Source of the DNA: Chlorocebus sabaeus
Taxonomy: Eukaryota > Chordata > Mammalia > Primates > Cercopithecidae
DNA: 64,000 nt
Direction: 5' to 3'
Assembly: GCF_047675955.1 (NCBI RefSeq)
Contig: NC_132904.1
Span: 993,501-1,057,500 of the forward strand
Made by a program: the position numbers and the translations under genes. Shown here in pieces: positions 57,501 to 61,990 of the stretch. Position 1 is the stretch's first letter; each line of letters begins with the position of its first letter. The notes below the pieces were generated by a model. It saw only the letters and a program-made list of their open reading frames with translations, did not search any database and had not been told where the DNA came from.

Positions 57501-59124
57501 GTGTCACCAACACCAGCGGGAGCTCCGCCCACCTCTTCTATGTGAGTAATGGCTGCCACAAAGAAGAAGGGCAGGGTCTGGGAGTACTGAGGCATTTGGA
57601 GACCTGTTGTTACACCCCGGAGCCAGGCATGCGTCTGGCAGAGGCTGGGGACCCTCTGGAAGCCCACAGGCTGGGGTGCAGACAGACGGACAGATGGAGG
57701 GAGGGTCACTCACCCCGGGGCCTGGCCTCCCTCCAGCCCGGCGAGACCTGGTCAGACCCCGGGAACCACTGTGTCACCTATGAGTGTGAGAAGCACTTGG
57801 ACGGGCTCGTGGTGGTCACCACGAAGAAGGCGTGCCCCCCGCTCAGCTGTTCTCTGGTGAGGTCCAGGACCCCTGCCCCAGCCAAGGGGGCTTCAGCCCC
57901 AGATGGGTTTGGGGGGCTGTGATCATCACTGCAGTGCCAGCAGACACTCTCTCCTGCTTGGGGCTGTCCACTCCCGAGCCTGGCCCCATGTCCCCGTCCC
58001 CCACTTCTGCGGGGGCCGCCGAGCACCTCGACACTGAGGGCACTCCTCTGTTGGCACAGGACGAGGCCCGCATGAGCAAGGACGGCTGCTGTCGCTTCTG
58101 CCCGCCGCCCCCGCTCCCACCCCAGTACCAGAACCGTAAGTGCCGAGCCTGCTGGGCAGGGTGGGCTCCACCCTCAGAAGTCCAGGAGCAGCTGGGCTGG
58201 TCCTAAACCCTGTGTTCCTCCCCAGAGTCGACCTGTGCTGTGTACCACAGGAGTCAGATCATCCAGCAGCAGGGCTGCAACTCCTCAGAGCCCGTGCGCC
58301 TGGCTTACTGCCGGGGGAACTGTGGGGACAGCTCTTCCATGTACGTGCCTGGGCAGTGGGCAGGGAGACGCAATTGACTGTGGGGTGCAGTCGAGGCCCC
58401 CGGGGCTCTGGGTGCCAGACAGATGAGGGGCAGGACCATGAGGGGCCAGGGAAAGGGCTCTGAGGGTGAGGTGGGAAAAGGGTCCTGAGATGGCGAGGGT
58501 GGGGCTGGGGCGACCACAGTCCCAGAGCCTGTGTCGGCATCACGCGCCTCTGTTTACTGAGCTCCGTCGGTAACTTGCTGCAGTTGCCCCGAGTCTCCCT
58601 CCCTCCCATCAGCACGGGGCTGGCGTCGGCCCTGGTGGGACTGTTGGCGCCTGGGGAACTGGCAAATGAGAGCTGGTTGTCAGACACTGGCAGCACGCCT
58701 CCAGGAGTAGGGAACACAATGGGGCCGCCCGGAGCTCCGCACGGTGCCAGCTTGCAGCACAAGGCTGGGATGGTCCCAGCACAGCAGCTGGTGGGACTGC
58801 CCGGAGCTCCACATGGTGCCAGCTTGCAGCAGGAGGTGCTGAGCAGTCCCTGCCCACAGGTACTCGTTCGAGGGCAACATGGTGGAGCACAGGTGCCAGT
58901 GCTGCCAGGAGCTGCGGACCTCGCTGAGGAATGTGACCCTGCACTGCGCCGACGGCTCCAGCCGGACCTTCAGCTTCACCGAGGTGGAACAGTGCGGCTG
59001 CATGGGCCGGCGGTGCCCCGCGCCGGGCAACACCCAGCACTCGGAGGAGATGGGACCCGAGCAGAGCCAGGAGGCGGGGAGTGGGGGCTGGGAGAGAGGC
59101 ACCCCGGTGTCCCCCATCCACTGA
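18492..59124 (+). CDS. MUC5AC: MUC5AC, secreted gel-forming mucin, complete 49-exon gene
   Basis: Encodes the main gel-forming mucin of airway goblet cells and stomach surface cells. The protein dimerises tail to tail through its cystine knot in the ER, multimerises through its N-terminal D domains in the Golgi, and is heavily O-glycosylated on its Thr/Ser/Pro centre. The gene runs from ATG 18492 (good context, A at -3 and G at +4) to TGA 59122-59124. The 49 exons listed separately have GT/AG boundaries, matching phases and a total of 17,445 nt, giving 5,814 residues without a stop or frameshift. Order: signal peptide; D1 (VWD, C8, TIL) about 75-416; D2 about 420-801; D' 801-885; D3 about 890-1259; CysD1-3 between 1383 and 1841; mucin repeats about 1880-4785; CysD4 4796-4894; D4 about 4960-5435; VWC modules; cystine knot 5689-5814. 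CGLCG motifs occur in VWD1, VWD2 and VWD3. The assignment to MUC5AC rather than MUC5B or MUC2 rests on the TTSTTSAP repeat and the CysD sequences. Confidence 0.97.
19860..20135. repeat. MUC5AC: Minisatellite in intron 1
   Basis: About five units of roughly 50 bp, each with CACCATGCTGG, CTCTGTGCAGGGATGTG and TGGGGCTGG. Intron 1 (18565-20624) otherwise holds nothing recognised. Confidence 0.85.
20625..20702 (+). CDS. MUC5AC: MUC5AC exon 2
   Basis: Codons 25-51. Starts after ttctgcag and reads GHAQDGSSESSY, the short Ser-rich segment after the signal peptide. Donor gtgagt. Confidence 0.93.
21587..21646 (+). CDS. MUC5AC: MUC5AC exon 3
   Basis: Codons 51-71, a short linker containing LRTIPVVR. 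Acceptor tttccgcag, donor gtgagt; phase 1 at both ends. Confidence 0.93.
22004..22265 (+). CDS. MUC5AC: MUC5AC exon 4 (start of VWD1)
   Basis: Codons 71-158. Contains CSTWGNFHYKTFDGDVFRF, the opening of the first von Willebrand D domain. D1 and D2 act as the propeptide-like assembly unit. Donor gtgagt, phase 2. Confidence 0.96.
22639..22753 (+). CDS. MUC5AC: MUC5AC exon 5 (VWD1)
   Basis: Codons 158-196. Middle of VWD1, with VLLPFSQSGVFIQQ and the conserved WNHDD. Phase 0 donor gtgagg. Confidence 0.95.
23065..23155 (+). CDS. MUC5AC: MUC5AC exon 6 (VWD1 CGLCG)
   Basis: Codons 197-227. Carries the CGLCG motif at residues 208-212 (CxxC at C208 and C211), typical of the end of a VWD domain. Donor gtaagg. 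Confidence 0.96.
23990..24099 (+). CDS. MUC5AC: MUC5AC exon 7
   Basis: Codons 227-263, from the end of VWD1 into the linker to C8. Contains LTPMEFGNLQKMDDP and an NCS sequon. Phase 0 donor gtaagc. Confidence 0.94.
24212..24425 (+). CDS. MUC5AC: MUC5AC exon 8 (C8-1)
   Basis: Codons 264-335. Cysteine-rich C8 module with CRQDLCFC and CVCHTLAEYSRQC patterns. Acceptor ctag, donor gtgagt. Confidence 0.95.
24513..24638 (+). CDS. MUC5AC: MUC5AC exon 9 (TIL1)
   Basis: Codons 335-377. Trypsin-inhibitor-like fold with regularly spaced cysteines (YHECRSPCTDTC, CEDHCVAGCFCPEG). Donor gtgagg. Confidence 0.95.
24742..24925. repeat. MUC5AC: Short tandem repeat in intron 9
   Basis: Four to five units of about 40 bp built on CCCTGAGGCTGGCTGAG and CCTAGCCxGAGATGTCCC. 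Confidence 0.85.
25017..25134 (+). CDS. MUC5AC: MUC5AC exon 10 (end of TIL1)
   Basis: Codons 377-416. Contains CACVYNGTAYAPG, the usual end of a TIL module running into a short VWC-like E segment. The last codon is split TG/C across the donor gtaggt. Confidence 0.94.
25336..25474 (+). CDS. MUC5AC: MUC5AC exon 11 (start of VWD2)
   Basis: Codons 416-462. Reads CTCSGGRWSCQ, then CSVLGGAHFSTFD, the start of the second VWD domain. Phase 0 donor gtaggc. Confidence 0.95.
25600..25805. repeat. MUC5AC: Minisatellite in intron 11
   Basis: Three units of about 55-65 bp with CCCCACAGGGGCATGAAGGC and TGCAGACCAGAGCCTCCAG. Confidence 0.88.
25806..26240 (-). mobile_element. Ancient L1M 3' fragment in intron 11, antisense
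   Basis: Landmarks in order of the reverse L1M 3' UTR: TAGTTTCAGGTTTACAAAG, AAATTGAGCCCAAAGTAC, GGTTGACATCAGGGCCC, CACTGCCCTCAAACCCC. Strongly GC-drifted, with a local threefold CTCACCTCCCAGGTC at 25978-26040. Confidence 0.55.
26462..26572 (+). CDS. MUC5AC: MUC5AC exon 12 (VWD2)
   Basis: Codons 463-499. VWD2 strand region with TVLAELRRCGLTDSETC. Acceptor ttctgcag, donor gtgagt. Confidence 0.95.
26573..27066. other. MUC5AC: Intron 12, partly AT-rich
   Basis: An AT-rich island at about 26850-26945 (GAATAACTTTGGTTTTTAC) stands out in GC-rich surroundings and may be an old interspersed repeat, which I cannot identify. Confidence 0.4.
27067..27136 (+). CDS. MUC5AC: MUC5AC exon 13 (VWD2)
   Basis: Codons 500-523, VVVIKASGEVFLNQIY within VWD2. 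A small 70-nt exon with a phase 1 donor gtgagg. Confidence 0.94.
27225..27362 (+). CDS. MUC5AC: MUC5AC exon 14 (VWD2)
   Basis: Codons 523-569. VWD2 core with FFIIAQTSLGLQLDLQ, ending in the TC of the CGLCG motif. Donor gtaaga. Confidence 0.95.
27445..27609 (+). CDS. MUC5AC: MUC5AC exon 15 (VWD2 CGLCG to C8-2)
   Basis: Codons 569-624. Completes CGLCGNFNSIQADDF, then reads AAFFNTFKTQAACPN. Donor gtacgt. The following intron holds a tetranucleotide array. Confidence 0.95.
27905..28520. repeat. MUC5AC: (TCAC/CCAC/CCAT)n array in intron 15
   Basis: About 615 bp of CACTCACCCACTCACCCATT-type 4-mers, same strand as the arrays at 15.5 kb and in intron 16. Ends with a (TCAC) run near 28490-28510. Confidence 0.95.
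28906..28930. repeat. MUC5AC: Telomere-like CCTAAC repeats before exon 16
   Basis: CCTAATCCTAACCCTAACCC, about four CCTAAC-type units ending 12 nt before the exon-16 acceptor. CTAAC fits the branch-point consensus, and the C/T content serves as a pyrimidine tract. Confidence 0.8.
28942..29036 (+). CDS. MUC5AC: MUC5AC exon 16 (C8-2)
   Basis: Codons 624-655. C8-2 segment KYAQHWCSQLTDANGPF. At 95 nt its loss would shift the frame. It lies between two same-orientation simple-repeat arrays, and its acceptor is preceded by telomere-like CCTAAC repeats. Confidence 0.94.
29222..31235. repeat. MUC5AC: (TCAC/TCAT/CCAC)n array in intron 16, 2.0 kb
   Basis: Longest member of the array family. It carries a higher-order pattern marked by CATGCATATG at 30151, 30283, 30427, 30683, 30811, 30907 and 31027; spacings 96-256 bp are all multiples of 4. 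All frames stay open, so long false proteins appear. Not coding: it lies between spliced exons 16 and 17. Confidence 0.95.
31647..31773 (+). CDS. MUC5AC: MUC5AC exon 17 (C8-2)
   Basis: Codons 656-698. Reads NCMFDTCNCERSEDCLC, the conserved second half of C8-2. Donor gtgagt, phase 1. Confidence 0.95.
32050..32305 (+). CDS. MUC5AC: MUC5AC exon 18 (TIL2)
   Basis: Codons 698-783. TIL2 module with CQPTCRSLSEGDITC and GCICPEGTFLDDTGKC. The last Cys codon is split TG/C across the donor. Confidence 0.95.
32385..32437 (+). CDS. MUC5AC: MUC5AC exon 19
   Basis: Codons 783-801. Short 53-nt exon, CTCTHGKLSCIGG, the E-type segment closing D2. The next intron is mostly simple repeat. Confidence 0.93.
32630..33860. 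repeat. MUC5AC: CACACCCACTCATGCA minisatellite in intron 19
   Basis: About 1.2 kb of 12-20-bp units such as CACACCCACTCATGCACA, with variants ATGCAATGCTCACA and CATGGACA. Fills most of the 1.5-kb intron. Confidence 0.95.
33947..34047 (+). CDS. MUC5AC: MUC5AC exon 20 (TIL')
   Basis: Codons 801-834. Start of the D' TIL module, with FFDCHNATPGDTGAGC and KSCHTLDMTC. Donor gtaagc, phase 0. Confidence 0.94.
34311..34462 (+). CDS. MUC5AC: MUC5AC exon 21 (TIL')
   Basis: Codons 835-885. CVPGCVCPDGLVADGEGNC and CPCVHNEASY complete TIL'. The Cys codon is split TG/C across the donor gtatgc. Confidence 0.95.
34725..34863 (+). CDS. MUC5AC: MUC5AC exon 22 (start of VWD3)
   Basis: Codons 885-931. CAVYGDGHYLTFDGQSYSF opens the third VWD domain, the part that forms intermolecular disulfides during multimerisation. 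Donor gtgagc. Confidence 0.96.
35028..35141 (+). CDS. MUC5AC: MUC5AC exon 23 (VWD3)
   Basis: Codons 932-969. NHCGGKGSAQDSFRVVTENV in VWD3; phase 0 at both ends. Confidence 0.95.
35251..35430 (+). CDS. MUC5AC: MUC5AC exon 24 (VWD3)
   Basis: Codons 970-1029. VWD3 beta strands including YTIRQMGIYLVVDTN and LLWDKKTSIFINL. Donor gtgaga. Confidence 0.95.
35431..36284. other. MUC5AC: Intron 24, with a possible MaLR LTR remnant
   Basis: At about 35855-35985 the text TTTTATAAGGACACCAGGCA and TTGGATTCAGGACCCAGTCA resembles an antisense MLT-type LTR. A GGGTGGGAGG phrase recurs several times at 36125-36215. Rest unrecognised. Confidence 0.45.
36285..36524 (+). CDS. MUC5AC: MUC5AC exon 25 (VWD3 CGLCG, C8-3)
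   Basis: Codons 1030-1109. CGLCG at 1033-1037, then FGNSWKLSPSCPDA and the first part of C8-3. Donor gtatgc. Confidence 0.95.
36941..37097 (+). CDS. MUC5AC: MUC5AC exon 26 (C8-3)
   Basis: Codons 1110-1162. YYEACVNDACACDSGGDCEC is the dense-cysteine core of C8-3, a region where mucin and VWF D3 domains form interchain bonds. Donor gtgagt. Confidence 0.95.
37550..37678 (+). CDS. MUC5AC: MUC5AC exon 27 (TIL3)
   Basis: Codons 1162-1205. FCDYYNPEGQCEWHYQPC and CLRTCRNPRGDC, the start of TIL3. Donor gtgggc. Confidence 0.94.
37885..38047 (+). CDS. MUC5AC: MUC5AC exon 28 (TIL3, E3)
   Basis: Codons 1205-1259. CYPKCPPEAPIFDEDKMQC, a run of prolines, then GKSYRPGAVVPSDKNC. The Cys codon is split across the donor. 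Confidence 0.94.
38672..38715 (+). CDS. MUC5AC: MUC5AC exon 29
   Basis: Codons 1259-1274. A 44-nt exon, CLCTERGVECTYEAE, closing the D3 assembly. Acceptor ctccag, donor gtgagt. Confidence 0.92.
38804..38992 (+). CDS. MUC5AC: MUC5AC exon 30
   Basis: Codons 1274-1337. ACVCTYDGQRFHPGDVIY and CISARCGANSTIERR, followed by a Pro/Thr-rich tail that leads into the mucin region. Donor gtaagg, phase 1. Confidence 0.94.
39688..50562 (+). CDS. MUC5AC: MUC5AC exon 31, giant central exon
   Basis: Codons 1337-4962, 10,875 bp with no stop. Order: Ser/Thr/Pro linker; CysD1; linker; CysD2; linker; CysD3; about 8.7 kb of Thr/Ser/Pro repeats; CysD4; and a Ser/Val-rich tail (repeated VASSS) ending in FCNVTDRLYPMG. 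The repeats are the O-glycan attachment region that binds water and gives mucus its bulk. The acceptor is cccacag. The in-frame donor is ATGG/gttcgt at 50563, a poor match to consensus, kept because only it joins exon 32 in frame. Human MUC5AC is known to have nine CysD domains spread through this exon; here the repeats are not interrupted by any. Confidence 0.95.
39825..40106 (+). other. MUC5AC: CysD1 domain
   Basis: Residues 1383-1476. Cysteine-rich domain with a WSPW (WxxW) motif at 1389-1392, and CYNYQIRVLCC at its end. CysD domains bind each other non-covalently and help set gel pore size; the first Trp of WxxW is a C-mannosylation site in mucins. Confidence 0.92.
40407..40691 (+). other. 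MUC5AC: CysD2 domain
   Basis: Residues 1577-1671. WTEW at 1584-1587, GGDFDTFQNLRDEGY in the middle, and CYNYEIRIQCC at the end. Clearly diverged from CysD3 and CysD4. Confidence 0.92.
40905..41201 (+). other. MUC5AC: CysD3 domain
   Basis: Residues 1743-1841. CHPQCTWTKWFDVDFPSPG with WTKW at 1749-1752, ending CLNYEVRVLCC. Nearly identical to CysD4 about 9 kb downstream, so the two are recent duplicates or are homogenised by gene conversion. Confidence 0.93.
41520..42175 (+). repeat. MUC5AC: Lys/Arg/Cys-bearing subrepeats at the start of the PTS domain
   Basis: Six copies of an APTKST-x-C-T-R-K-T type unit. Cysteine codons are at 41559, 41772, 41892 and 42033 (residues 1961, 2032, 2072, 2119). 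The equivalent position is Tyr at 41679 and Phe at 42153. Spacing is mostly 93-141 bp. The units are basic and cysteine-bearing, unlike the rest of the mucin domain. Confidence 0.88.
45780..49510 (+). repeat. MUC5AC: Higher-order repeat, three copies of about 1,272 bp
   Basis: The rare marker PVPRVRTISPP begins at 46179, 47451 and 48723, exactly 1,272 bp (424 codons) apart. A second marker (the GTIP codons) lies at 45971, 47147 and 48419, so copy 1 lacks 96 bp, about four APPTSTTS-type units, between the two markers. A third marker (STPQTS) at 46801, 48073 and 49249 shows copy 3 lacks a different 96 bp. All length differences are multiples of 24 bp and keep the frame. Copies 2 and 3 are almost identical. 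Outer edges are approximate. Confidence 0.88.
50064..50360 (+). other. MUC5AC: CysD4 domain (terminal)
   Basis: Residues 4796-4894. WTKW at 4802-4805. Differs from CysD3 at only a few residues (for example His for Asp in FDVHF, His for Arg near KICHQ, RPF for EPF, and Lys for Glu just after the final Cys). Its flanks resemble what I recall of the last CysD of human MUC5AC. Confidence 0.92.
50825..51024 (+). CDS. MUC5AC: MUC5AC exon 32 (start of D4 region)
   Basis: Codons 4962-5028. GSTIYRHRDLAGHCYY and CSQDCQVVRG, then a Thr/Pro stretch and LGCPNAVPPRK. Acceptor cctgtag, donor gtaacc. Confidence 0.93.
51540..51714 (+). CDS. MUC5AC: MUC5AC exon 33
   Basis: Codons 5029-5087. KGETWATPNCSEATCEGN and DQDGCCYHYQCQC, a VWC-like module just before VWD4. 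Donor gtgagt. Confidence 0.94.
52148..52398 (+). CDS. MUC5AC: MUC5AC exon 34 (VWD4, GDPH site)
   Basis: Codons 5087-5170. CSGWGDPHYITFDGTYYTF opens VWD4. The GDPH motif at 52165-52176 (residues 5093-5096) is the known Asp-Pro autocleavage site of MUC2 and MUC5AC, which leaves a reactive C-terminal anhydride. Donor gtgggg. Confidence 0.96.
52529..52712 (+). CDS. MUC5AC: MUC5AC exon 35 (VWD4)
   Basis: Codons 5171-5232. FNNKVVSPGFRKNGIVVSR, then FANNTEGQCG, where other VWD domains have CGLCG. Donor gtgagg. Confidence 0.95.
53075..53312 (+). CDS. MUC5AC: MUC5AC exon 36
   Basis: Codons 5232-5311. CTNDLKDECRTPGG, then a small Thr/Val/Gly/Pro repeat (TTVGPTTVGSTTVGPTT), then CPPSSICRLILSK. The donor splits the Lys codon AA/G. 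Confidence 0.94.
53450..53940. repeat. MUC5AC: G-rich minisatellite in intron 36
   Basis: About 490 bp of 15-bp-class units GGGTGCTGGGGAGGG, with a repeated longer phrase containing GGGGGGACAGGGACTGGGAGG. The G-rich strand is the RNA-like strand. Confidence 0.95.
54310..54488 (+). CDS. MUC5AC: MUC5AC exon 37 (C8-4)
   Basis: Codons 5311-5371. VFEPCHAVIPPLPFYEGC and VCSSLELYAALCASQDVC, the C8 module of D4. Donor gtgagt. Confidence 0.95.
54822..54909 (+). CDS. MUC5AC: MUC5AC exon 38 (TIL4)
   Basis: Codons 5371-5400. FTCPADKVYQPCGPSNPSYC; phase 2 donor gtaggc. Confidence 0.94.
55052..55155 (+). CDS. MUC5AC: MUC5AC exon 39 (TIL4)
   Basis: Codons 5400-5435. EAGPITEGCFCPEGMTFF and QVCVPTGCP, completing TIL4. 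Donor gtacgt. Confidence 0.94.
55310..55341 (+). CDS. MUC5AC: MUC5AC exon 40 (32-nt micro-exon)
   Basis: Codons 5435-5445, RCLGPHGEPVK. Only 32 nt, between tccag and gtgagt; needed to keep the frame between exons 39 and 41. Start of the first VWC module. Confidence 0.9.
55852..56023 (+). CDS. MUC5AC: MUC5AC exon 41 (VWC1)
   Basis: Codons 5446-5503. VGHTVGRDCQECTCEAATW and QAGQCCPQYNC, a VWC module. Donor gtaagc. Confidence 0.94.
56285..56386 (+). CDS. MUC5AC: MUC5AC exon 42
   Basis: Codons 5503-5537. ACNTSHCPAPVDCPEGAHA and EEGDCCPVQNC. Donor gtgagt, phase 1. Confidence 0.94.
56658..56695 (+). CDS. MUC5AC: MUC5AC exon 43 (38-nt micro-exon)
   Basis: Codons 5537-5549, NWTECSINGTLYQ. A 38-nt exon between gggcag and gtaaga; opens the second VWC module. 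Confidence 0.91.
57230..57352 (+). CDS. MUC5AC: MUC5AC exon 44 (VWC2)
   Basis: Codons 5550-5590. PGAVVSSSLCETCRCELPGG and CEAQICNSHCPV; phase 0 at both ends. Confidence 0.94.
57443..57541 (+). CDS. MUC5AC: MUC5AC exon 45 (VWC2)
   Basis: Codons 5591-5623. GFEYQEQSGQCCGTCVQVAC and an NTS sequon. Donor gtgagt. Confidence 0.94.
57737..57856 (+). CDS. MUC5AC: MUC5AC exon 46 (VWC3)
   Basis: Codons 5624-5663. PGETWSDPGNHCVTYECEKH and TTKKACPPLSC. Donor gtgagg. Confidence 0.94.
58060..58135 (+). CDS. MUC5AC: MUC5AC exon 47
   Basis: Codons 5664-5689. DEARMSKDGCCRFC and a short proline run. Donor gtaagt. Confidence 0.94.
58226..58340 (+). CDS. MUC5AC: MUC5AC exon 48 (cystine knot)
   Basis: Codons 5689-5727. 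CAVYHRSQIIQQQGC and AYCRGNCGDSSS, first half of the C-terminal cystine knot that forms dimers in the ER. The Met codon is split AT/G. Confidence 0.95.
58860..59124 (+). CDS. MUC5AC: MUC5AC exon 49 (cystine knot, stop)
   Basis: Codons 5727-5814 plus TGA. HRCQCCQELRTSLRNVTLHC and CGCMGRRC complete the knot; the acidic tail ends VSPIH. Confidence 0.96.
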
Positions 59125-59600
59125 CCAGCACCGCCGCCCTCCTGACCCCCAAGGAGGACCTCCCATATGTCCTCCGAGTTTGGCTTCCAAGGCCAGTGGA
59201 ACTTGTGCCCTCATCCAGGCAGCTGCAGCTTTGAACACACTGTCCACGCCCGCTTTCTTGTGGAGGGTGTGGGCTGTGGGTCACCCACTGCCTGGAGGAG
59301 GGGCCCTTACCCGCCCCGCCTGCAGCCACCTCTCAGGACCAGCCCAGGGCCGGTGGGGCTCCTCTGGCCATGCGTCCAGTCTGCTGTTCTCGGGACTTGA
59401 GTATCACCTGAGGGTCTCAGCAACGATGCTTGGATGTGGTGATAGGCTGCCCAGTGGCTGCAGGAGGAAAAGCCTCACTCCTACCTCAGCCCTCAGCCTG
59501 CACCCCCCTCCTCAGGACATGGCCAATCTGTTGCATAAATACACTTGAGCATTTTGCAATTTGTGTACTGTACATTTTTTGAGCTTGTTCATAAAACTCA
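59125..59600 (+). promoter_or_regulatory. MUC5AC: MUC5AC 3' UTR with candidate poly(A) signals
   Basis: No AATAAA follows the stop codon. CATAAA variants occur at 59534-59539 and 59590-59595, each near T-rich or GT-rich sequence, so the transcript probably ends between 59550 and 59620. Position is inferred. Confidence 0.55.
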
Positions 59601-59824
59601 GGAACAGGGTGGGGATAGACCTGGGCTCCAGAGGGTGCACATCTCAGGCCAACCACCCAGCACTGGGCAGCCCTGCTGACTCTGTGGGTTGGGTGGGACA
59701 GTGTCCATCTGCTCAGAGAGGAGACGCCAGAGCTTGGATCTGCCCCAAGAAGAGACCACCACTCTGCAGAGGTCATTGAGGGCTTGGCTGCAGTCTAGAG
59801 TCCAAGATGCATCTGTCAGAACAC

Positions 59825-60935
59825 AGAGAGTGAGTGAATGAGAATGAGAGAATGAATGAGTGAATAAATGAGTGAGTGAATAAGTGAGTGAATGAATGAG
59901 TGAATGAATAAGTGAATGTGTGAGTGAATGAGTGCATGTGAGTGAATGTGAGTGAGTGAATGTGAATGAATATGTGACTGAATGACTGAGTGAATGAGTG
60001 AATGAATGAGTTAGTGAATGAGTGAGTGAATGAGTGAGCGAATGAGTGAATAACTGAGTGAATGAATGAATGAGTGAAGGAGTGAGTGAATGAGTGAATG
60101 AGTGAATGAGTGAACGAGCAAATGAGAGAATGAATGAGTGAATGAGTGAGTAAGCAAATGAGTGAGCAAATGAGTGAATGATGAGTGAATGAGTGAGCAA
60201 ATGAGTGAATGAGTGAGTGAATGAGTGAATGAGTAAATGAGTGAGTGCATGAGTGAGTGAATAAATAAATGAATGAGCGAATGAGTGAGTGAATCAGCAA
60301 ATGAGTGAGTGAATGAGTGAGTGAGTGAGCGAATGAGGGAGTGAGTGAATTAGTGAGTGAATAAGGGAATTAGTGAATGAATGAGTGAATGAGTTAATGA
60401 GTGAATGAGCAAATGAGTGAATGAGTTAATGAGTGAATGAATGAGCGAATAAGTGAGTGAATGAGTGAATGAATGTGTGAATGAGTGAATGAGTGAGTGA
60501 ATGAGTGAGTGAATGAGTGAGTGAATGAATGAGTGAGTGAATGAGGGAGTGAGTGAATTAGCGAGTGAATAAGGGAATTAGTGAGTGAATGAGTGAATGA
60601 GTGAATTAATGAGTGAATGAATGAGTGAATGAATGAAGGAGTGAATGAGTGAGTGAAAGAATGAGTGAAAGGGAGTGAGTGAATTAGTGAGTGAATAAGG
60701 GAATTAATGAGTGAATTAATGAGTGAATCAGTGAGTGAATGAATGAGTGAATGAGTGAGTGAGTGAATGAGTGAATGAATGAAGGAGTGAATGAGTGAGT
60801 GAAAGAATGAGTGAAAGAGAGTGAGTGAATTAGTGAGTGAATAAGGGAATTAGTGAGTTAATGAGTGAATGAGTGAGTTAATGAGTGAATCAGTGAGCAA
60901 ATGAATGAGTGAGTGAATGAGTGATGAATGAATGT
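59825..60935. repeat. (GTGA/ATGA)n array downstream of MUC5AC
   Basis: About 1.1 kb of TGAGTGAATGAGTGAATGA-type 4-mers: the same family as the upstream and intronic arrays but on the opposite strand, so it forms an inverted pair with them. Confidence 0.95.
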
Positions 60936-61976
60936 ATAAGGGAGGGAGTCAGCAGGGAATGGGGCCAGCCCGGGCATCCAGGGCACCTCATGGCCCAGGC
61001 GAGGGCCTCTGACACGGGAAGGCTGCCCCTGCTGATGGAGGCATTCTGGGATGGGGGGTTCCATCTCTGCGCAGTTCCTAGACATGCCATCACTGGGGCT
61101 GAGCTTGGGGTGTGCACACTCCTGAGTGTATCTGTAGGCAATCGGGAGGTCAGCAACCCCACAGAGGGTGCCGGACGCTCTGCAGAGGGTGGGCTGGGCC
61201 CTGGAAGCTTGTCTCTCTCTTAGTTCTTTCTGACCACCGCCACCCCTCCCCGGAGCCTCCATGTTCCTGATGCCCAGCAGTCTCTCCTTGAAGGGCTCCA
61301 GGGAGCCCGCAGATCCCCCAGGACACTGACTGGGCCCTGCCTCGGCCACACAGCCGTGCCAGGAGAGCAGGAAGCACTGGCTCCACATCCCAGGAGTGGG
61401 CAGAGGGGTCTGGAAGAGCCCAGGCTGAGCCTAGCGGGGCTGGGGGGCCCACTGCCTAGACAGGGCCAGCGGCGGAAAGACAAGGAGGGCTGTGGTCAGC
61501 CCTGGCTAGGCCTGTGGCCCACACAGAAAGGCCCAGGAACATCTGGAGCCCTCCACGCCTGATGGTGGGACAGGTAGGTGGGAAGCTGCGCCCAGAGTGG
61601 AGGCGGTGACGTGGCGGGCACCAGCACCCTGGTGACTTTCTGGGGCTCAGGGTCCTCCCTGGGCCTCCCATGGCTTCAGGTGGCCTCAGTGTCCCTCTGG
61701 GCCAGAGAGGGCCTCAGGGACTTGTGCACCTTGGGCATGGTGTGGAGTGGCTGAGGGGCTGGTGGTGGATTCACCATCAGCAAGGTGGACATAGGGGCCC
61801 GGCCTTGCGTCCGTGTCTGGGTAGGCGCTTTTCCCAGCCCTCCTGGACTTCGGCCACGCTCATTGCTCCAACCTCTCCCTGCCTCAGTTTCAGGCTCCAG
61901 GCCCGGCGGCGGGGTGGGGTCTGGGGAACCGACCGACCTTCCATTCTCAGGCGTGCAGTCGCGCTCCCTGCAGTCA

Positions 61977-61990
61977 CCACGAGGTGGCAG
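61977..61990 (+). promoter_or_regulatory. CTCF-like motif
   Basis: CCACGAGGTGGCAG matches the CTCF core consensus CCASYAGRKGGCRS at 13 of 14 positions (G at the Y position). It lies 2.9 kb beyond the MUC5AC stop. Binding is not shown by sequence alone. Confidence 0.5.

Larger units (their letters stand above)
54489..58859. other. MUC5AC: Introns 37-48, non-coding content
   Basis: Mostly 80-530 bp and GC-rich. Intron 48 contains a doubled ~75-bp phrase at about 58722-58835 (GCCCGGAGCTCC and GGTGCCAGCTTGCAGCA, each twice). No other element recognised. Confidence 0.5.
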
